Of a DNA stretch of 40,750 bases, positions 32,297-39,768 are shown one piece after another. The position numbers and the translations under genes were made by a program. Every line of letters starts with the position of its first letter. Positions within the stretch are counted from its first letter, which is position 1. Source of the stretch: JBBDXA01 sp040902585 (GTDB taxonomy: Bacteria; Planctomycetota; Phycisphaerae; Phycisphaerales; Phycisphaeraceae); the NCBI GenBank assembly GCA_040902585.1, contig JBBDXA010000070.1, positions 1 through 40,750 of the forward strand, written 5' to 3'. The notes below the pieces were generated by a model. It had not been told where the DNA came from, did no database searches, and worked only from the letters and a program-made list of their open reading frames with translations.

Positions 32297-33274
32297 ATGA
32301 CACACTCACGGCGACTTCTCACTCCGATCCTCTCCGCGTGCTGCCTTCTCCTCGCACACGCAGCCGCCCTCGCGCAGGTCGGACCGGCCCTGTGGATCGT
32401 GCCCTTCGGTGAGAAGGAGCAATTCCAGGCCGAGGCCCAGGTCACGTTCTTCTTCGATGGCAGCAGCAACGGCCCCGGCTCGCCCGATGCGACGTTGCTC
32501 ATCGCCGATGGCCGCGGTCGCGTCCGCTTCGCGCAGGAGACGGAACACCCCGTTCACCTGGGCGCGGATGTCTTCTTCCTGAATATTGATTCGTCTGACC
32601 CCGCGCTGCCCAATCAGCTCGTGAACGTGCAGTTCGCCGGGGCTACGAGCATCGCCTCATGGGATGACTGGTCGATTGCGGTGATCATCGGCTTCGGGTC
32701 ATCGAGCAGCGAGCCGTTCTCCGATGGCCGATCCTGGTACGCTCGCGGCGATCTGATCGCGACGTGGAAGCTCGACGAGAAATCATTCCTTCAGTTCATG
32801 CTTAACTATCACGGCAACCGCACGATCTTCCCCGATGTGCCCCTGCCTCTGATCTCCTACACCCGCCAGAGCAGCGCGACCCTGCGTTACACCATCGGCG
32901 TGCCCGTCAGTGCGATCTCCTGGCAGCCTGGAGACCACTGGCTGCTGGAACTGACCTACGTTATTCCCTTCAGCATTGACTTTACGATCAGCTACGAAGT
33001 GACCGAAGGCGTCACGCTGTATGCGTCGTACAAAGAAGTGTATGAAGCGTTCCACTTGAAGGGCGATCAGAAGGATCGGCGACTGTTCTTCGAGCAGAGC
33101 CGGATCGAAGCCGGCGTGCGCTGGAAGCCCATCTCGAATCTTCAGGTGATCCTCGCGGGCGGCTACGCATTCGGTCAGGAGATCAGCAGAGGGTTTGACG
33201 CGCGGAACACGACGACGGTGCGCGATTTGAGTGATGAGCCGTTCCTTCGCGCGGGTGTGGAGTTTCGGTATTGA
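32297..33274 (+). CDS. Outer-membrane beta-barrel protein
   Basis: The 325-residue product has a Sec signal (RLLTPILSACCLLLAHAAAL, cut near AQVGP). The mature protein shows alternating hydrophobic strands with aromatic girdles: AEAQVTFFFDGSS, GDLIATWKLDEKSFLQFMLN, WLLELTYVIPFSIDFTISYE and GVTLYASYKEVYEAF. The last strand is FLRAGVEFRY, ending in an aromatic residue as needed for BAM-mediated insertion. The strands suggest a barrel of about 12-14, but the count is uncertain. ATG 32297 is taken because the signal peptide begins there; a long open frame upstream is antisense to the PQQ gene. It is divergent from that gene, with a 123-bp gap. I recognise no named family; porin or surface protein is inferred. 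Confidence 0.8.
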   Translation: MTHSRRLLTPILSACCLLLAHAAALAQVGPALWIVPFGEKEQFQAEAQVTFFFDGSSNGPGSPDATLLIADGRGRVRFAQETEHPVHLGADVFFLNIDSSDPALPNQLVNVQFAGATSIASWDDWSIAVIIGFGSSSSEPFSDGRSWYARGDLIATWKLDEKSFLQFMLNYHGNRTIFPDVPLPLISYTRQSSATLRYTIGVPVSAISWQPGDHWLLELTYVIPFSIDFTISYEVTEGVTLYASYKEVYEAFHLKGDQKDRRLFFEQSRIEAGVRWKPISNLQVILAGGYAFGQEISRGFDARNTTTVRDLSDEPFLRAGVEFRY

Positions 33275-33381
33275 GCATCGCCGGGAGCTGAATCGAGTGC
33301 CACGGCTCGACGAGGCTTTGCGAGGAGACCCGTGCCGTACCAGACAGACTCAAACAGAATCATGAAAGGCTGGATCAAGAT

Positions 33382-33813
33382 ATGAAGAAGCATGGAATCA
33401 TCAGGCGGCTTCGCAAACTCACGGCCATCGTGATCGGCCTGGCGCTGGGCTGGACTATTGCGGAGTTGGCGTTCAACCAGGTGCCGCAGGCGAGCAATGC
33501 GGCGATGGCGGCGACGGCGGCGGCAGCACCGGAAGGCGATCATCCCAAGCCGGTCGGCGGCGAAGTCGATCACGCCAAGCACGATCACCACGCACCAGCT
33601 TCAGTGATGAACCTGAAACCGGGCGAAGGGCAGACACCTTGGTTTGGAACGGTGGTGTGGTATGCGATCCTTTTGTTCGTATTGGCGGCGGCGCTGGGGC
33701 CGCTGGTGATCGCGCTGAAGGGCCCGGATCTGCCTGAGCCTGTAGCGAAACATGACGCGCATGGGCATGATGATCACGGCCATTCGAAGGATGCACATGG
33801 CGGCGGGCACTGA
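33382..33813 (+). CDS. Small membrane protein with His-rich tail
   Basis: The 143-residue protein has two hydrophobic segments, one near the N-terminus (LTAIVIGLALGWTIAELAF) and one at about 88-110 (WFGTVVWYAILLFVLAAALG). Between them is an Ala-rich stretch and the cluster HAKHDHHAP; the C-terminus is HDAHGHDDHGHSKDAHGGGH. The histidines suggest binding of zinc, nickel or copper. No family is recognised. A seven-codon ORF (MKGWIKI) at 33362-33385 ends in a stop that overlaps the start codon, possibly a leader peptide; the ribosome-binding site is weak. No metal transporter gene is next to it. Confidence 0.72.
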   Translation: MKKHGIIRRLRKLTAIVIGLALGWTIAELAFNQVPQASNAAMAATAAAAPEGDHPKPVGGEVDHAKHDHHAPASVMNLKPGEGQTPWFGTVVWYAILLFVLAAALGPLVIALKGPDLPEPVAKHDAHGHDDHGHSKDAHGGGH

Positions 33814-33884
33814 GAAGCATGTTGTATTCAGTCACCTGGCGCGGTCAGGGCTAGAATCGGTGGATACTTGCGGAAGGATTCACG

Positions 33885-34124
33885 ATGCGAAAAGCGATGA
33901 TTATCAAAGGCACGCTGACCGGCCCGCGGCACGTCGAACTGGCGGAAGTCGCACCCGGTGGGGGTGGGGAGGTGGATGTCATCATTCACGGCGCGGGCGC
34001 CAATGGAAGCGGGCCACGCCGGTTACTCTCGGAGGTTTTGGAGACGCTGCCGGTTTGCGGACGAACCAAGGATGAAGTTGATCGCCAACTCGATGATGAC
34101 CGCAACTCATCATATCTGCTCTGA
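33885..34124 (+). CDS. Antitoxin-like protein without a toxin partner
   Basis: The 79-residue product has an N-terminus (MIIKGTLTGPRHVELAEVAP then EVDVIIHG) and a C-terminal helix (TKDEVDRQLDDDRNSS). They resemble the small antitoxins that precede PIN-domain toxins in Planctomycetota and Cyanobacteria. The first half forms the swapped-hairpin DNA-binding-type strand pair; the second half would be the toxin-binding tail. AAGGA sits 7 nt before the ATG. No toxin gene follows: the convergent hemW stop is 25 bp away. Family similarity is from pattern memory and not checked; it may be an orphan remnant. Confidence 0.6.
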   Translation: MRKAMIIKGTLTGPRHVELAEVAPGGGGEVDVIIHGAGANGSGPRRLLSEVLETLPVCGRTKDEVDRQLDDDRNSSYLL

Positions 34125-34149
34125 AGTGACGCACGAGACATCTCCCTGA

Positions 34150-35532
34150 TCACAGCAACCGCGTCAGCACCGCATCGGCGACGAACAGACCTTTCGCCGT
34201 GAGCCGAGTGTGCGTCGAGGTGCGCTCAAGCATGTCGAGCTTCACCAGTGAATCGATTTCCTTCCGCCGCGCGTCGTCCGCAGGCAGGTTCGCATTCAAC
34301 CAGTCGTGCGATGCGCCTTCGAGCAGGCGCAGTCGCAGCATGAGCTGTTCGCCGAGGGAGCGGTCAGCAGGCAGATGCTCGTGATCCATCGTCGGCGGCA
34401 GCGGCCCTTTCGCCAGGTACTGCCCCAGGTGCGGCACGTTCTTCCAGCGGTGCCCCGCGACATGACTCGCAGCAGCAGGCCCCGCGCCCAGCCAGTTGGC
34501 GTTGAGCCAGTAGATCAGGTTGTGAAGGCATCGGCGGGGAGGTTCCGGGTTCCGGGTTCCGGGTTCCGAGTTGGGATCAGTGTCGGCGAACTCTGAACCC
34601 TGAACCCTCAACCCGGAACCACTCCGCCTCGCCCAGTTGCTGACTTCGTAATGCTCGAATCCTGCCGTGGCGAGGCGTCTAATCACGTGTTCGTACATCG
34701 TGCGTTCGGTCTCTTCATCCATCGCCGCGACCTGTCCCATCTTCAGTCGCTGCGTCATGGCCGTGTTCGGCTCGAAGATCAGCGAGTAACAACTCAGATG
34801 TGAAGGCGCAAGCGAGAGGGCGGCGTCCAGGTCCGCGTCGAGCATGGCCATCGTCTGGCCGGGGATGGCGAAGATGAGGTCGAGGTTGGTATTGGTGATG
34901 CCCGCCTCGCGCACGGTGTGTACCGCCTTGGCCACGCTGCTCGGATCATGCCAGCGTTCCAGCGTCGCCAGCAGGGCAGGTTGGAAGGATTGGGCGCCGA
35001 GACTGACGCGGTTGACGCCGCCTCGGGCGAGCGTCTGCATCAGAGGCAGTGTGACCGTTTCCGGATTCGCTTCGACCGTGAACTCACTGACACGGTCGAG
35101 CAGGCGCAGGCTCTTCATCGCGTCGAGCAGTCGCTGCCACTGGTCGCTCGGCAGCAGCGTGGGCGTGCCGCCGCCGACGAAGATCGTGCGCGGCGAAAGC
35201 GTGAACCGGCTCGCCAGTTCGCGCAGCTCCACGATCATGCGATCGACAAACACGGTGCCGCGAGCCGGCGGCGAAGTAGGGGAATGCCCGATCGCCTTGC
35301 CGGTGCCTGAAATCGTCTCTCCCTCCGATTCCGCCGCTTGGCCCCTGGCCCCTGGCCCCTGGCCCTTCTCCTCATCCACGATGCTGTAGAAATCGCAATA
35401 ATGGCACTTGTGAAAGCAGAACGGAATATGCAGGTAAAGCCCGTCGATGGGCGAGCGTGAAAAAGAATTCTGGTCTTGCAGTGACCATGGCAGCCCGTTA
35501 GACTTCCCTTCAAGGGAAGAATCCGAGGCCAA
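34150..35532 (-). CDS. hemW: HemW-type radical SAM protein with two in-frame repeat inserts
   Basis: The domain starts at IDGLYLHIPFCFHKCHYCDF, with the Cys-x3-Cys-x2-Cys radical SAM cluster. FVGGGTPTLLPSDQWQRLL, VNRVSLGAQSF and a wHTH-like C-terminus fit HemW, a heme chaperone formerly annotated as coproporphyrinogen III oxidase. Two inserts interrupt it. One (read from 35339-35366 and flanks) gives EEKGQGPGARGQ after CDFYSIVD. The other (34541-34620) gives RSGSGLRVQGSE and PGTRNPEPP before CLHNLIYWLN. Both conserved flanks are intact. No ATG, GTG or TTG occurs close to the conserved start; TTG 35532 is given, with ATG 35568 overlapping the divergent FHA gene as an alternative. An 8-bp-arm palindrome CTTCCCTT-C-AAGGGAAG lies at 35503-35519 inside the assumed coding region. 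Confidence 0.85.
   Translation of the reverse strand: MASDSSLEGKSNGLPWSLQDQNSFSRSPIDGLYLHIPFCFHKCHYCDFYSIVDEEKGQGPGARGQAAESEGETISGTGKAIGHSPTSPPARGTVFVDRMIVELRELASRFTLSPRTIFVGGGTPTLLPSDQWQRLLDAMKSLRLLDRVSEFTVEANPETVTLPLMQTLARGGVNRVSLGAQSFQPALLATLERWHDPSSVAKAVHTVREAGITNTNLDLIFAIPGQTMAMLDADLDAALSLAPSHLSCYSLIFEPNTAMTQRLKMGQVAAMDEETERTMYEHVIRRLATAGFEHYEVSNWARRSGSGLRVQGSEFADTDPNSEPGTRNPEPPRRCLHNLIYWLNANWLGAGPAAASHVAGHRWKNVPHLGQYLAKGPLPPTMDHEHLPADRSLGEQLMLRLRLLEGASHDWLNANLPADDARRKEIDSLVKLDMLERTSTHTRLTAKGLFVADAVLTRLL
34541..34620. repeat. GGGTTCC heptamer inverted arrays inside hemW
   Basis: The left arm (34541-34572) contains four units of GGTTCCG/GGGTTCC. The right arm (34588-34620) contains complementary GAACCCT/CAACCCG units. 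A hairpin of about 30 bp with a short loop could form within the hemW mRNA. The frame is preserved through both arms. Confidence 0.9.
35339..35366. repeat. GGCCCCT heptamer array inside hemW
   Basis: Near-perfect tandem heptamers TGGCCCC (four copies) lie just after the codons of the radical SAM cysteine motif. The array is translated on the - strand as KGQGPGARGQ. It has the same unit as the insert in hrpB at 1597-1640, opposite strand. No facing arm is visible. Confidence 0.88.
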
Positions 35533-35548
35533 TTGAGGCGATTCGACT

Positions 35549-36172
35549 GTGGATGAAGTACGACTCATCATGTTCAAGACCGACGGGACCCGTCGTGATT
35601 TCCCGCTGCGCAAGCGGAACGTGGTGATCGGCCGCACCAACGAGGTGGACCTGCGGATTCCGCTTTCCAGCGTGTCTCGCCGGCATTGCGAAGTGTATCT
35701 GGAGGGGGATGCCGTCAAACTTCGCGATCTGGGATCCAGCAATGGGACGTTTCATAATAACGTACGAGTGACGGAAGCGACGCTGGCGGCCGGCGATCAG
35801 ATCGAAGTCGGCCCGGTGGTCTTCATTCTGACGGTCAACGGCAAGCCGGAGAACGTGGCTCCGGTGCGATCGATGATGGAGAGCGATCCGGTCGATACCG
35901 GCGCGGGCATCCCCGCGATCGACTCGCCGACCACGCCGCCGCCGCCTTCGAAAGTGATCAAGCCGGTGGAGAAGGCCGCGGTAATTCCGCCGGTGGACAA
36001 TGATCAGGATCTGGTTCGCGTCGAACCGGAGATGGACAGCCCCACCGTGGACCTGGATGATCCCATCTCCGCACTGGAGCGGCTGTCGCGGGAACAGCGC
36101 AAAGCTGAAGACGTGTCATTTTTCGAAGATGAAAAGCCCCGATCAGGCGCGGGCAAAGAACGCAAGTCCTGA
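35549..36172 (+). CDS. FHA-domain protein
   Basis: The 207-residue protein has an N-terminal FHA domain: VVIGRTNEVDLRI (GR loop), SSVSRRHCEVYLE (SxxH) and RDLGSSNGTFHNNVRV (LxSxNGT). All phosphothreonine-binding residues are present. The C-terminal half is a disordered Pro/Asp/Glu-rich tail ending KPRSGAGKERKS. FHA domains bind phosphothreonine on partner proteins. No kinase or phosphatase is nearby. The ATG at 35549 has no strong ribosome-binding site; 35570 is an alternative. The gene is divergent from hemW. Confidence 0.88.
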   Translation: MDEVRLIMFKTDGTRRDFPLRKRNVVIGRTNEVDLRIPLSSVSRRHCEVYLEGDAVKLRDLGSSNGTFHNNVRVTEATLAAGDQIEVGPVVFILTVNGKPENVAPVRSMMESDPVDTGAGIPAIDSPTTPPPPSKVIKPVEKAAVIPPVDNDQDLVRVEPEMDSPTVDLDDPISALERLSREQRKAEDVSFFEDEKPRSGAGKERKS

Positions 36173-36237
36173 CGGTTGAAGATCGAATCCGATCGCAGAC
36201 GGGGCCACCCAAATATCGAAGCGGTGAATCCGGCGAA

Positions 36238-36450
36238 TCAGCCGGCTTTCTTCTCCGCTTTTGCAGCGTCGTCTGCTTTACCGTCGGCTGCGCCTTTGGC
36301 GGGGGCTGGTTTCACCGCCGGCGCGGGGATGCGCACCTTCGCACCGCAGGCGCGGCAACGGACATCCTTCCCGCGAGCACCCGCAGGCACCGAGAGAATA
36401 GTCCGACAAAGCAGGTTCGGACAGATCAGGCGAATGATTTGACCGGCCAT
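36238..36450 (-). CDS. Small zinc-ribbon protein
   Basis: The 70-residue product starts MAGQIIRLICPNLLCRTILS and contains two cysteine pairs, CPNLLC and CRAC, in the layout of a zinc ribbon. It ends with an Ala/Lys/Pro tail (KPAPAKGAADGKADDAAKAE). ATG 36450 is chosen over the much longer open frame because GGAGG lies 6 nt upstream and the extension reads through a heptamer repeat. Its role is unknown; similar short ribbons often precede larger regulatory domains, so this may be a free-standing version. Convergent with the FHA gene. Confidence 0.8.
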   Translation of the reverse strand: MAGQIIRLICPNLLCRTILSVPAGARGKDVRCRACGAKVRIPAPAVKPAPAKGAADGKADDAAKAEKKAG

Positions 36451-36535
36451 CGATACCTCCGCAAAAGCCTTGTACCTTCGGCGGATATCGGTCTGAACCG
36501 GCAGGGGGATTAGCGCGATGGCCGGATAACAAGAG

Positions 36536-36706
<171 letters not shown>

Positions 36707-36707
36707 C

Positions 36708-37463
36708 TCACTTGGCCAGCTTCCACGCTTCCACTTTCTCCGAGCCGAACAGCCCCAGCGCCTGCGTCTTCTGGTTCACCTTGCTCGCTACCATGCCTTG
36801 TCCCGGCACATGCCAGGTCAGCACCGTGACCTGCACGCTCGCCAGGTCGAGCGAGATGTCGCGCGTGGTCTGGATCAGGTATGCATCAAACTCGCCGGCC
36901 GGCGTCGTCACCTTTTCCTGTCTCACCAGTTCAACCTTGTACTTGCACGTGCCGCCGGCCTTCTTCGTGCCTGACCCGCGGTTGAGCACCGTCATCTTCG
37001 TCGTGCCCTCAAACGGCTTGCCCGCTTCCAGCGTTTTGGGCATGAGCACAAACGCAGGCTCATAGGTGATCGTCACCTTCTCGCCGAAGTCTTCCTCCCT
37101 CCCCATCACCACGCTGCCGTCGGAGTCGCCGTAGTACAGAATGCGGGCGTCCTTGGCCGTCTCCACCCACTGGCCCTTTTCACCCTCAGCGATCTTCACA
37201 TCCACCGTCATGCCTTTGAGTTCGCCTTCGGTGAACTCGATGCGGATCGATCGCTCCTTTAGCGGGATCAGGTCCAGGCCTTTGACGCCGCCTTCGGTCG
37301 CGGCAGGCGTATCTGCCTTCGCAGTCGCATCAGCTTTGGGATCATCGACCGCCTTCGTCCAGCCTTCACCCTCCTTCTCGCGGCAGGCTTCGCAGCCGGT
37401 GAAGAGCGGGAGGATCAGCATGAGTGTGACACACCATTGCACGGACCACTTCAAAGAACTCAT
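36708..37463 (-). CDS. Lipoprotein of unknown function
   Basis: The 251-residue protein has a signal peptide with lipobox LPLFTGC (Cys24), then ACREKEGEGW and a Lys/Asp/Ala linker. The mature domain from about residue 60 shows alternating beta strands: RSIRIEFTEGELKGMTVDVK, EKVTITYEPAFVLMPKTLEA and TVLTWHVPGQGMVASKVNQK. This resembles the DUF3108/LolA-like shell fold, but that is a guess. ATG 37463 is chosen over GTG 37472 by signal-peptide length. A REP-like element lies just upstream, and a heptamer hairpin abuts the stop codon. Confidence 0.75.
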   Translation of the reverse strand: MSSLKWSVQWCVTLMLILPLFTGCEACREKEGEGWTKAVDDPKADATAKADTPAATEGGVKGLDLIPLKERSIRIEFTEGELKGMTVDVKIAEGEKGQWVETAKDARILYYGDSDGSVVMGREEDFGEKVTITYEPAFVLMPKTLEAGKPFEGTTKMTVLNRGSGTKKAGGTCKYKVELVRQEKVTTPAGEFDAYLIQTTRDISLDLASVQVTVLTWHVPGQGMVASKVNQKTQALGLFGSEKVEAWKLAK

Positions 37464-37489
37464 GGTTTGCACTCTCTTGAATTAAGAAT

Positions 37490-37602
37490 GTGTGTGAGAA
37501 TTTTGGAGCACCATCCCGGCAGGGTGGTGCCTGCCTGTGTCTACGCAGCCCTCAAGCACCGCCCTGCCGGGACGGTGCTCCATCGCATTACTTCTCACAC
37601 AC
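37490..37602. repeat. REP-like element with 11-bp terminal inverted repeats, copy 4
   Basis: GTGTGTGAGAA (37490-37500) and its perfect complement TTCTCACACAC (37592-37602) bound a 113-bp element. Inside, the core GGAGCACCATCCCG, GC, AGGGTGGTGC (from 37505) faces AAGCACCGCCCTG, CCGGGACGGTGCTCC (to 37581). This is the only copy with both ends. It lies 3 bp before the stop codon of the DciA-like gene. Confidence 0.9.
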
Positions 37603-37605
37603 TTT

Positions 37606-38007
37606 CTAAGGCTGCCCGCCGCGCGGTTGTCGCCGCGGGTCAGGCTGATCTTCAATACTCGCCACGCGCAACTGCACGCGCCGCAGCGCGGGCCCTTTGT
37701 GCTGCACGATCAACTCCTTCTCAAGCCCCGAGCGCAGGCGGCGATCCAGTTCAAAGAGAACGGAGCTGGAATCGACGGAGACTTTCAATACGCCGCGCAG
37801 CAGTGAATCGAGGCGCGTGTGCGAAGCCAGGTCAGCGGGGATGAGCTCTTCCCACAGCGCGGTGATGGCGGCGAGCTGCTTGGCGGGCTTTTCGATCTCA
37901 CGTTTGAACACCTGCTTGTAGAACCCCAGCGAATAGTCGCGGTCCGGCCGCGTCCGCCACTGGCGCAGACGATCGAGATAAGCGTCACTTGGATCGCGAG
38001 GAGGCAT
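37606..38007 (-). CDS. dciA: DciA/DUF721-family protein
   Basis: The 133-residue protein has an N-terminal extension (DAYLDRLRQWRTRPDRDYSL) and then the DUF721 core: QLAAITALWEELIPADLASH, TRLDSLLRGVLKVSVDSSS and FELDRRLRSGLEKEL. DUF721 proteins act as DciA, the loader or operator of the replicative helicase DnaB in bacteria lacking DnaC/DnaI. The C-terminus is basic (DPRRQPRGGQP). ATG 38007 is the first possible start; no strong ribosome-binding site. The heptamer hairpin 38040-38127 lies just upstream, shared with the divergent shikimate kinase gene. Function follows from the family and is not proven here. Confidence 0.82.
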   Translation of the reverse strand: MPPRDPSDAYLDRLRQWRTRPDRDYSLGFYKQVFKREIEKPAKQLAAITALWEELIPADLASHTRLDSLLRGVLKVSVDSSSVLFELDRRLRSGLEKELIVQHKGPALRRVQLRVASIEDQPDPRRQPRGGQP

Positions 38008-38039
38008 CGGGAGATTGTAGGCGGAGAAGGGAGAAGCCG

Positions 38040-38127
38040 TCAGCTTTCAGCTTTCAGCTATCAGCCTGAATCGGATTGGATTGGTGTTTCAGGCTGATAG
38101 CTGATAGCTGATAGCTGAAAGCTGAAA
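38040..38127. repeat. AGCTTTC/AGCTGAT heptamer inverted arrays
   Basis: The left arm (38040-38070) and right arm (38088-38127) are complementary arrays of heptamers such as TCAGCTT and GATAGCT. The right arm has one or two extra units. The loop is 17 nt. The array occupies the space between two divergent starts, 32 bp from the DciA-like start and 17 bp from aroK, so it must sit in or beside their promoters. Confidence 0.92.
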
Positions 38128-38144
38128 CCTATTACAATCCCGCC

Positions 38145-38681
38145 ATGGACGACGGACGCAACATCATCCTCATCGGCTACCGCGCCAGCGGCAAGACCAC
38201 CATCGGCAAGCAGCTTGCCGAGGAGCTTTGGAAAAAATTTATCGATGTCGATGATGAGACCTGCAAACGCTTCGGCGGCAAGACCATCGCGCAGATCTGG
38301 GAAGAGTCCGGCGAACCGGCGTGGCGCAGAGAAGAAGCCGCGGTCACGCAGGAACTCGTCGCGCGAAAAGGCCTGATCATCGGTCTGGGCGGCGGCACGC
38401 TCATGCAACCCGAGGCCCGCAAGGCTGTCGAGGAAGCAGCCAACGCCGTGCGCATCTATTTCAAATGTCATCCTGATGAACTCTATCGTCGCATCAGCGA
38501 AGACAAGAAGTCCGCCGCCACGCGACCCAACCTGACCCGACACGCCGGCAGCATTGAAGAGATCAAAGAAATGCTGGCCCTGCGCGAGCCGGTCTACGAA
38601 GCGGTGGCGGATGTGGTGTTCGACGTGACCCACGTGACGCCCGACAGCGCGTTGCGATATGTGATCAAACGGTGTTTGTGA
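38145..38681 (+). CDS. aroK: Shikimate kinase
   Basis: The 178-residue protein has the Walker A motif GYRASGKTT (11-19), the shikimate-binding DVDDE (34-38), Trp-Arg-Arg at 60-62 and GGG at 82-84. A lid region EDKKSAATRPNLT also fits. Length and order match shikimate kinase, the fifth step of the shikimate pathway (ATP-dependent 3-phosphorylation). The ATG is only 17 bp after the heptamer hairpin, so the hairpin lies within or next to its promoter. No other aro gene is in the window. A period-7 array follows the stop codon. Confidence 0.93.
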   Translation: MDDGRNIILIGYRASGKTTIGKQLAEELWKKFIDVDDETCKRFGGKTIAQIWEESGEPAWRREEAAVTQELVARKGLIIGLGGGTLMQPEARKAVEEAANAVRIYFKCHPDELYRRISEDKKSAATRPNLTRHAGSIEEIKEMLALREPVYEAVADVVFDVTHVTPDSALRYVIKRCL

Positions 38682-38685
38682 ATTC

Positions 38686-38807
38686 AGGGTGTGGGGTTTG
38701 GGGTGTAGGGTGTAGGGTGTGGGTTCGATGTGAGCGGTCGTTGACATTCGACGTGCGGACTAACATGCCTTGCGCCCCACACCCTACACCCCAAACCCCA
38801 CACCCCG
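38686..38807. repeat. GGTGTAG heptamer inverted arrays
   Basis: The left arm (38686-38723) is GGTGTGG, GGTTTGG, GGTGTAG, GGTGTAG, GGTGTGG. The right arm (38775-38807) is the complement. The loop of about 50 nt has no clear content. The repeat fills the gap between convergent aroK and upp, and ends 5 bp before the upp stop codon. Confidence 0.93.
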
Positions 38808-38811
38808 ATTC

Positions 38812-39450
38812 TCACCCCGTGCCGTACAACCGATCACCCGCATCGCCCAGCCCCGGCAGAATGTAACCCTTCTCATTAAGCTGCCGATCCACCGCGGCGG
38901 TGTAGATCGGCACGTTCGGATCCAGCTCATGCAATCGCTTCACGCCTTCGGGCGACGCCACGAGACAGACGAAGCGCACATCGACGCAGTTGCGACCCCA
39001 CAGTTTGGCCAGGGCTTCGCACGCGCTGCCGCCGGTGGCGAGCATGGGATCGACCAGCAGCGTCGGCCCGCCGGCGATGTCTTCGGGCAGCTTCTCGTAG
39101 TAAGTGACGGGGTTGAGCGTGGACTCGTCGCGGAACAGGCCGATGTGTCCCATGCGGGCATCGGGCAGGACTTCGAGCATGCCGTCGGCCAGTCCCAGTC
39201 CCGCGCGAAGGATGGGCACGATGGTGACGGGGGCCCGCATGGTCTGAACCTCCATCGCTTCCATCGGCGTCTGAATCCGGCGCGTGATGCGGGGCAGGTC
39301 GCGCAGCGCTTCGTAGGCGAGCATCGCCCCGACCTGTCGCAGCAGCCTGCGAAAAACCATCGGCCCCGTGCGCTGATCGCGCGCTTCAGCCAGCAGGTGC
39401 TGAATCAAAGGATGTTCACAGACAAAAAGTTTCGGGTCACTTGCAGACAT
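38812..39450 (-). CDS. upp: Uracil phosphoribosyltransferase
   Basis: The 212-residue protein matches UPRT throughout: ITRRIQTPMEAMEVQTMRAP, VPILRAGLGLADGML, LVDPMLATGGSACEAL (PRPP loop) and the C-terminal DRQLNEKGYILPGLGDAGDR. It converts uracil and PRPP to UMP in pyrimidine salvage. ATG 39450 is chosen by homology at MSASDPKLFV; GGGGA is near. The frame stays open upstream to 39681, but that extension reads unlike protein. The 245-bp gap upstream (39451-39695) contains the palindrome CGAATATTCG and a three-codon ORF behind GGAAGG; I see no firm riboswitch or attenuator. Confidence 0.94.
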   Translation of the reverse strand: MSASDPKLFVCEHPLIQHLLAEARDQRTGPMVFRRLLRQVGAMLAYEALRDLPRITRRIQTPMEAMEVQTMRAPVTIVPILRAGLGLADGMLEVLPDARMGHIGLFRDESTLNPVTYYEKLPEDIAGGPTLLVDPMLATGGSACEALAKLWGRNCVDVRFVCLVASPEGVKRLHELDPNVPIYTAAVDRQLNEKGYILPGLGDAGDRLYGTG

Positions 39451-39695
39451 GGTTTCCCCGACGGAGGTAGTGTTGGCATGGGCGATTCGCGATGCGCAGA
39501 AAAAGGGCCGAGCGACTGCATTAAAAGGTAAGAACAATAACGTTCGAATATTCGGCCAATCGCCCGGCCTAGCTCTCCATTCCTTCCAGCATGTTGTGGT
39601 TCCTGTCGCGGCACCTCCCTTCATGTAATCCATACCGTTCACACTATTGTGGACCGGGAAGGGGCCTGAGTCAAGAGGCATTTCGATTCAAACCC

Positions 39696-39768
39696 AATGA
39701 AACCACAGATAAACGCAGATGGACACAGATAGGAACAGGCGAAATCGGTGTTCATCTGTGGTTTCATT
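39696..39768. repeat. CACAGATNNN-unit inverted array
   Basis: The left arm begins AATGAAACCACAGAT (39696-39710) and continues with two more 10-bp units (CGCAGATGGA, CACAGATAGG). Only the first unit and its flank are matched by the right arm (39754-39768). This is the period-10 relative of the CACGGAT repeats. Its last base is the first base of the endonuclease IV stop codon. Confidence 0.88.

Noticed and set aside
39451..39695. Riboswitch or attenuator upstream of upp
   Set aside because: There are small palindromes and a three-codon ORF, but no recognisable riboswitch core or terminator/antiterminator pair.
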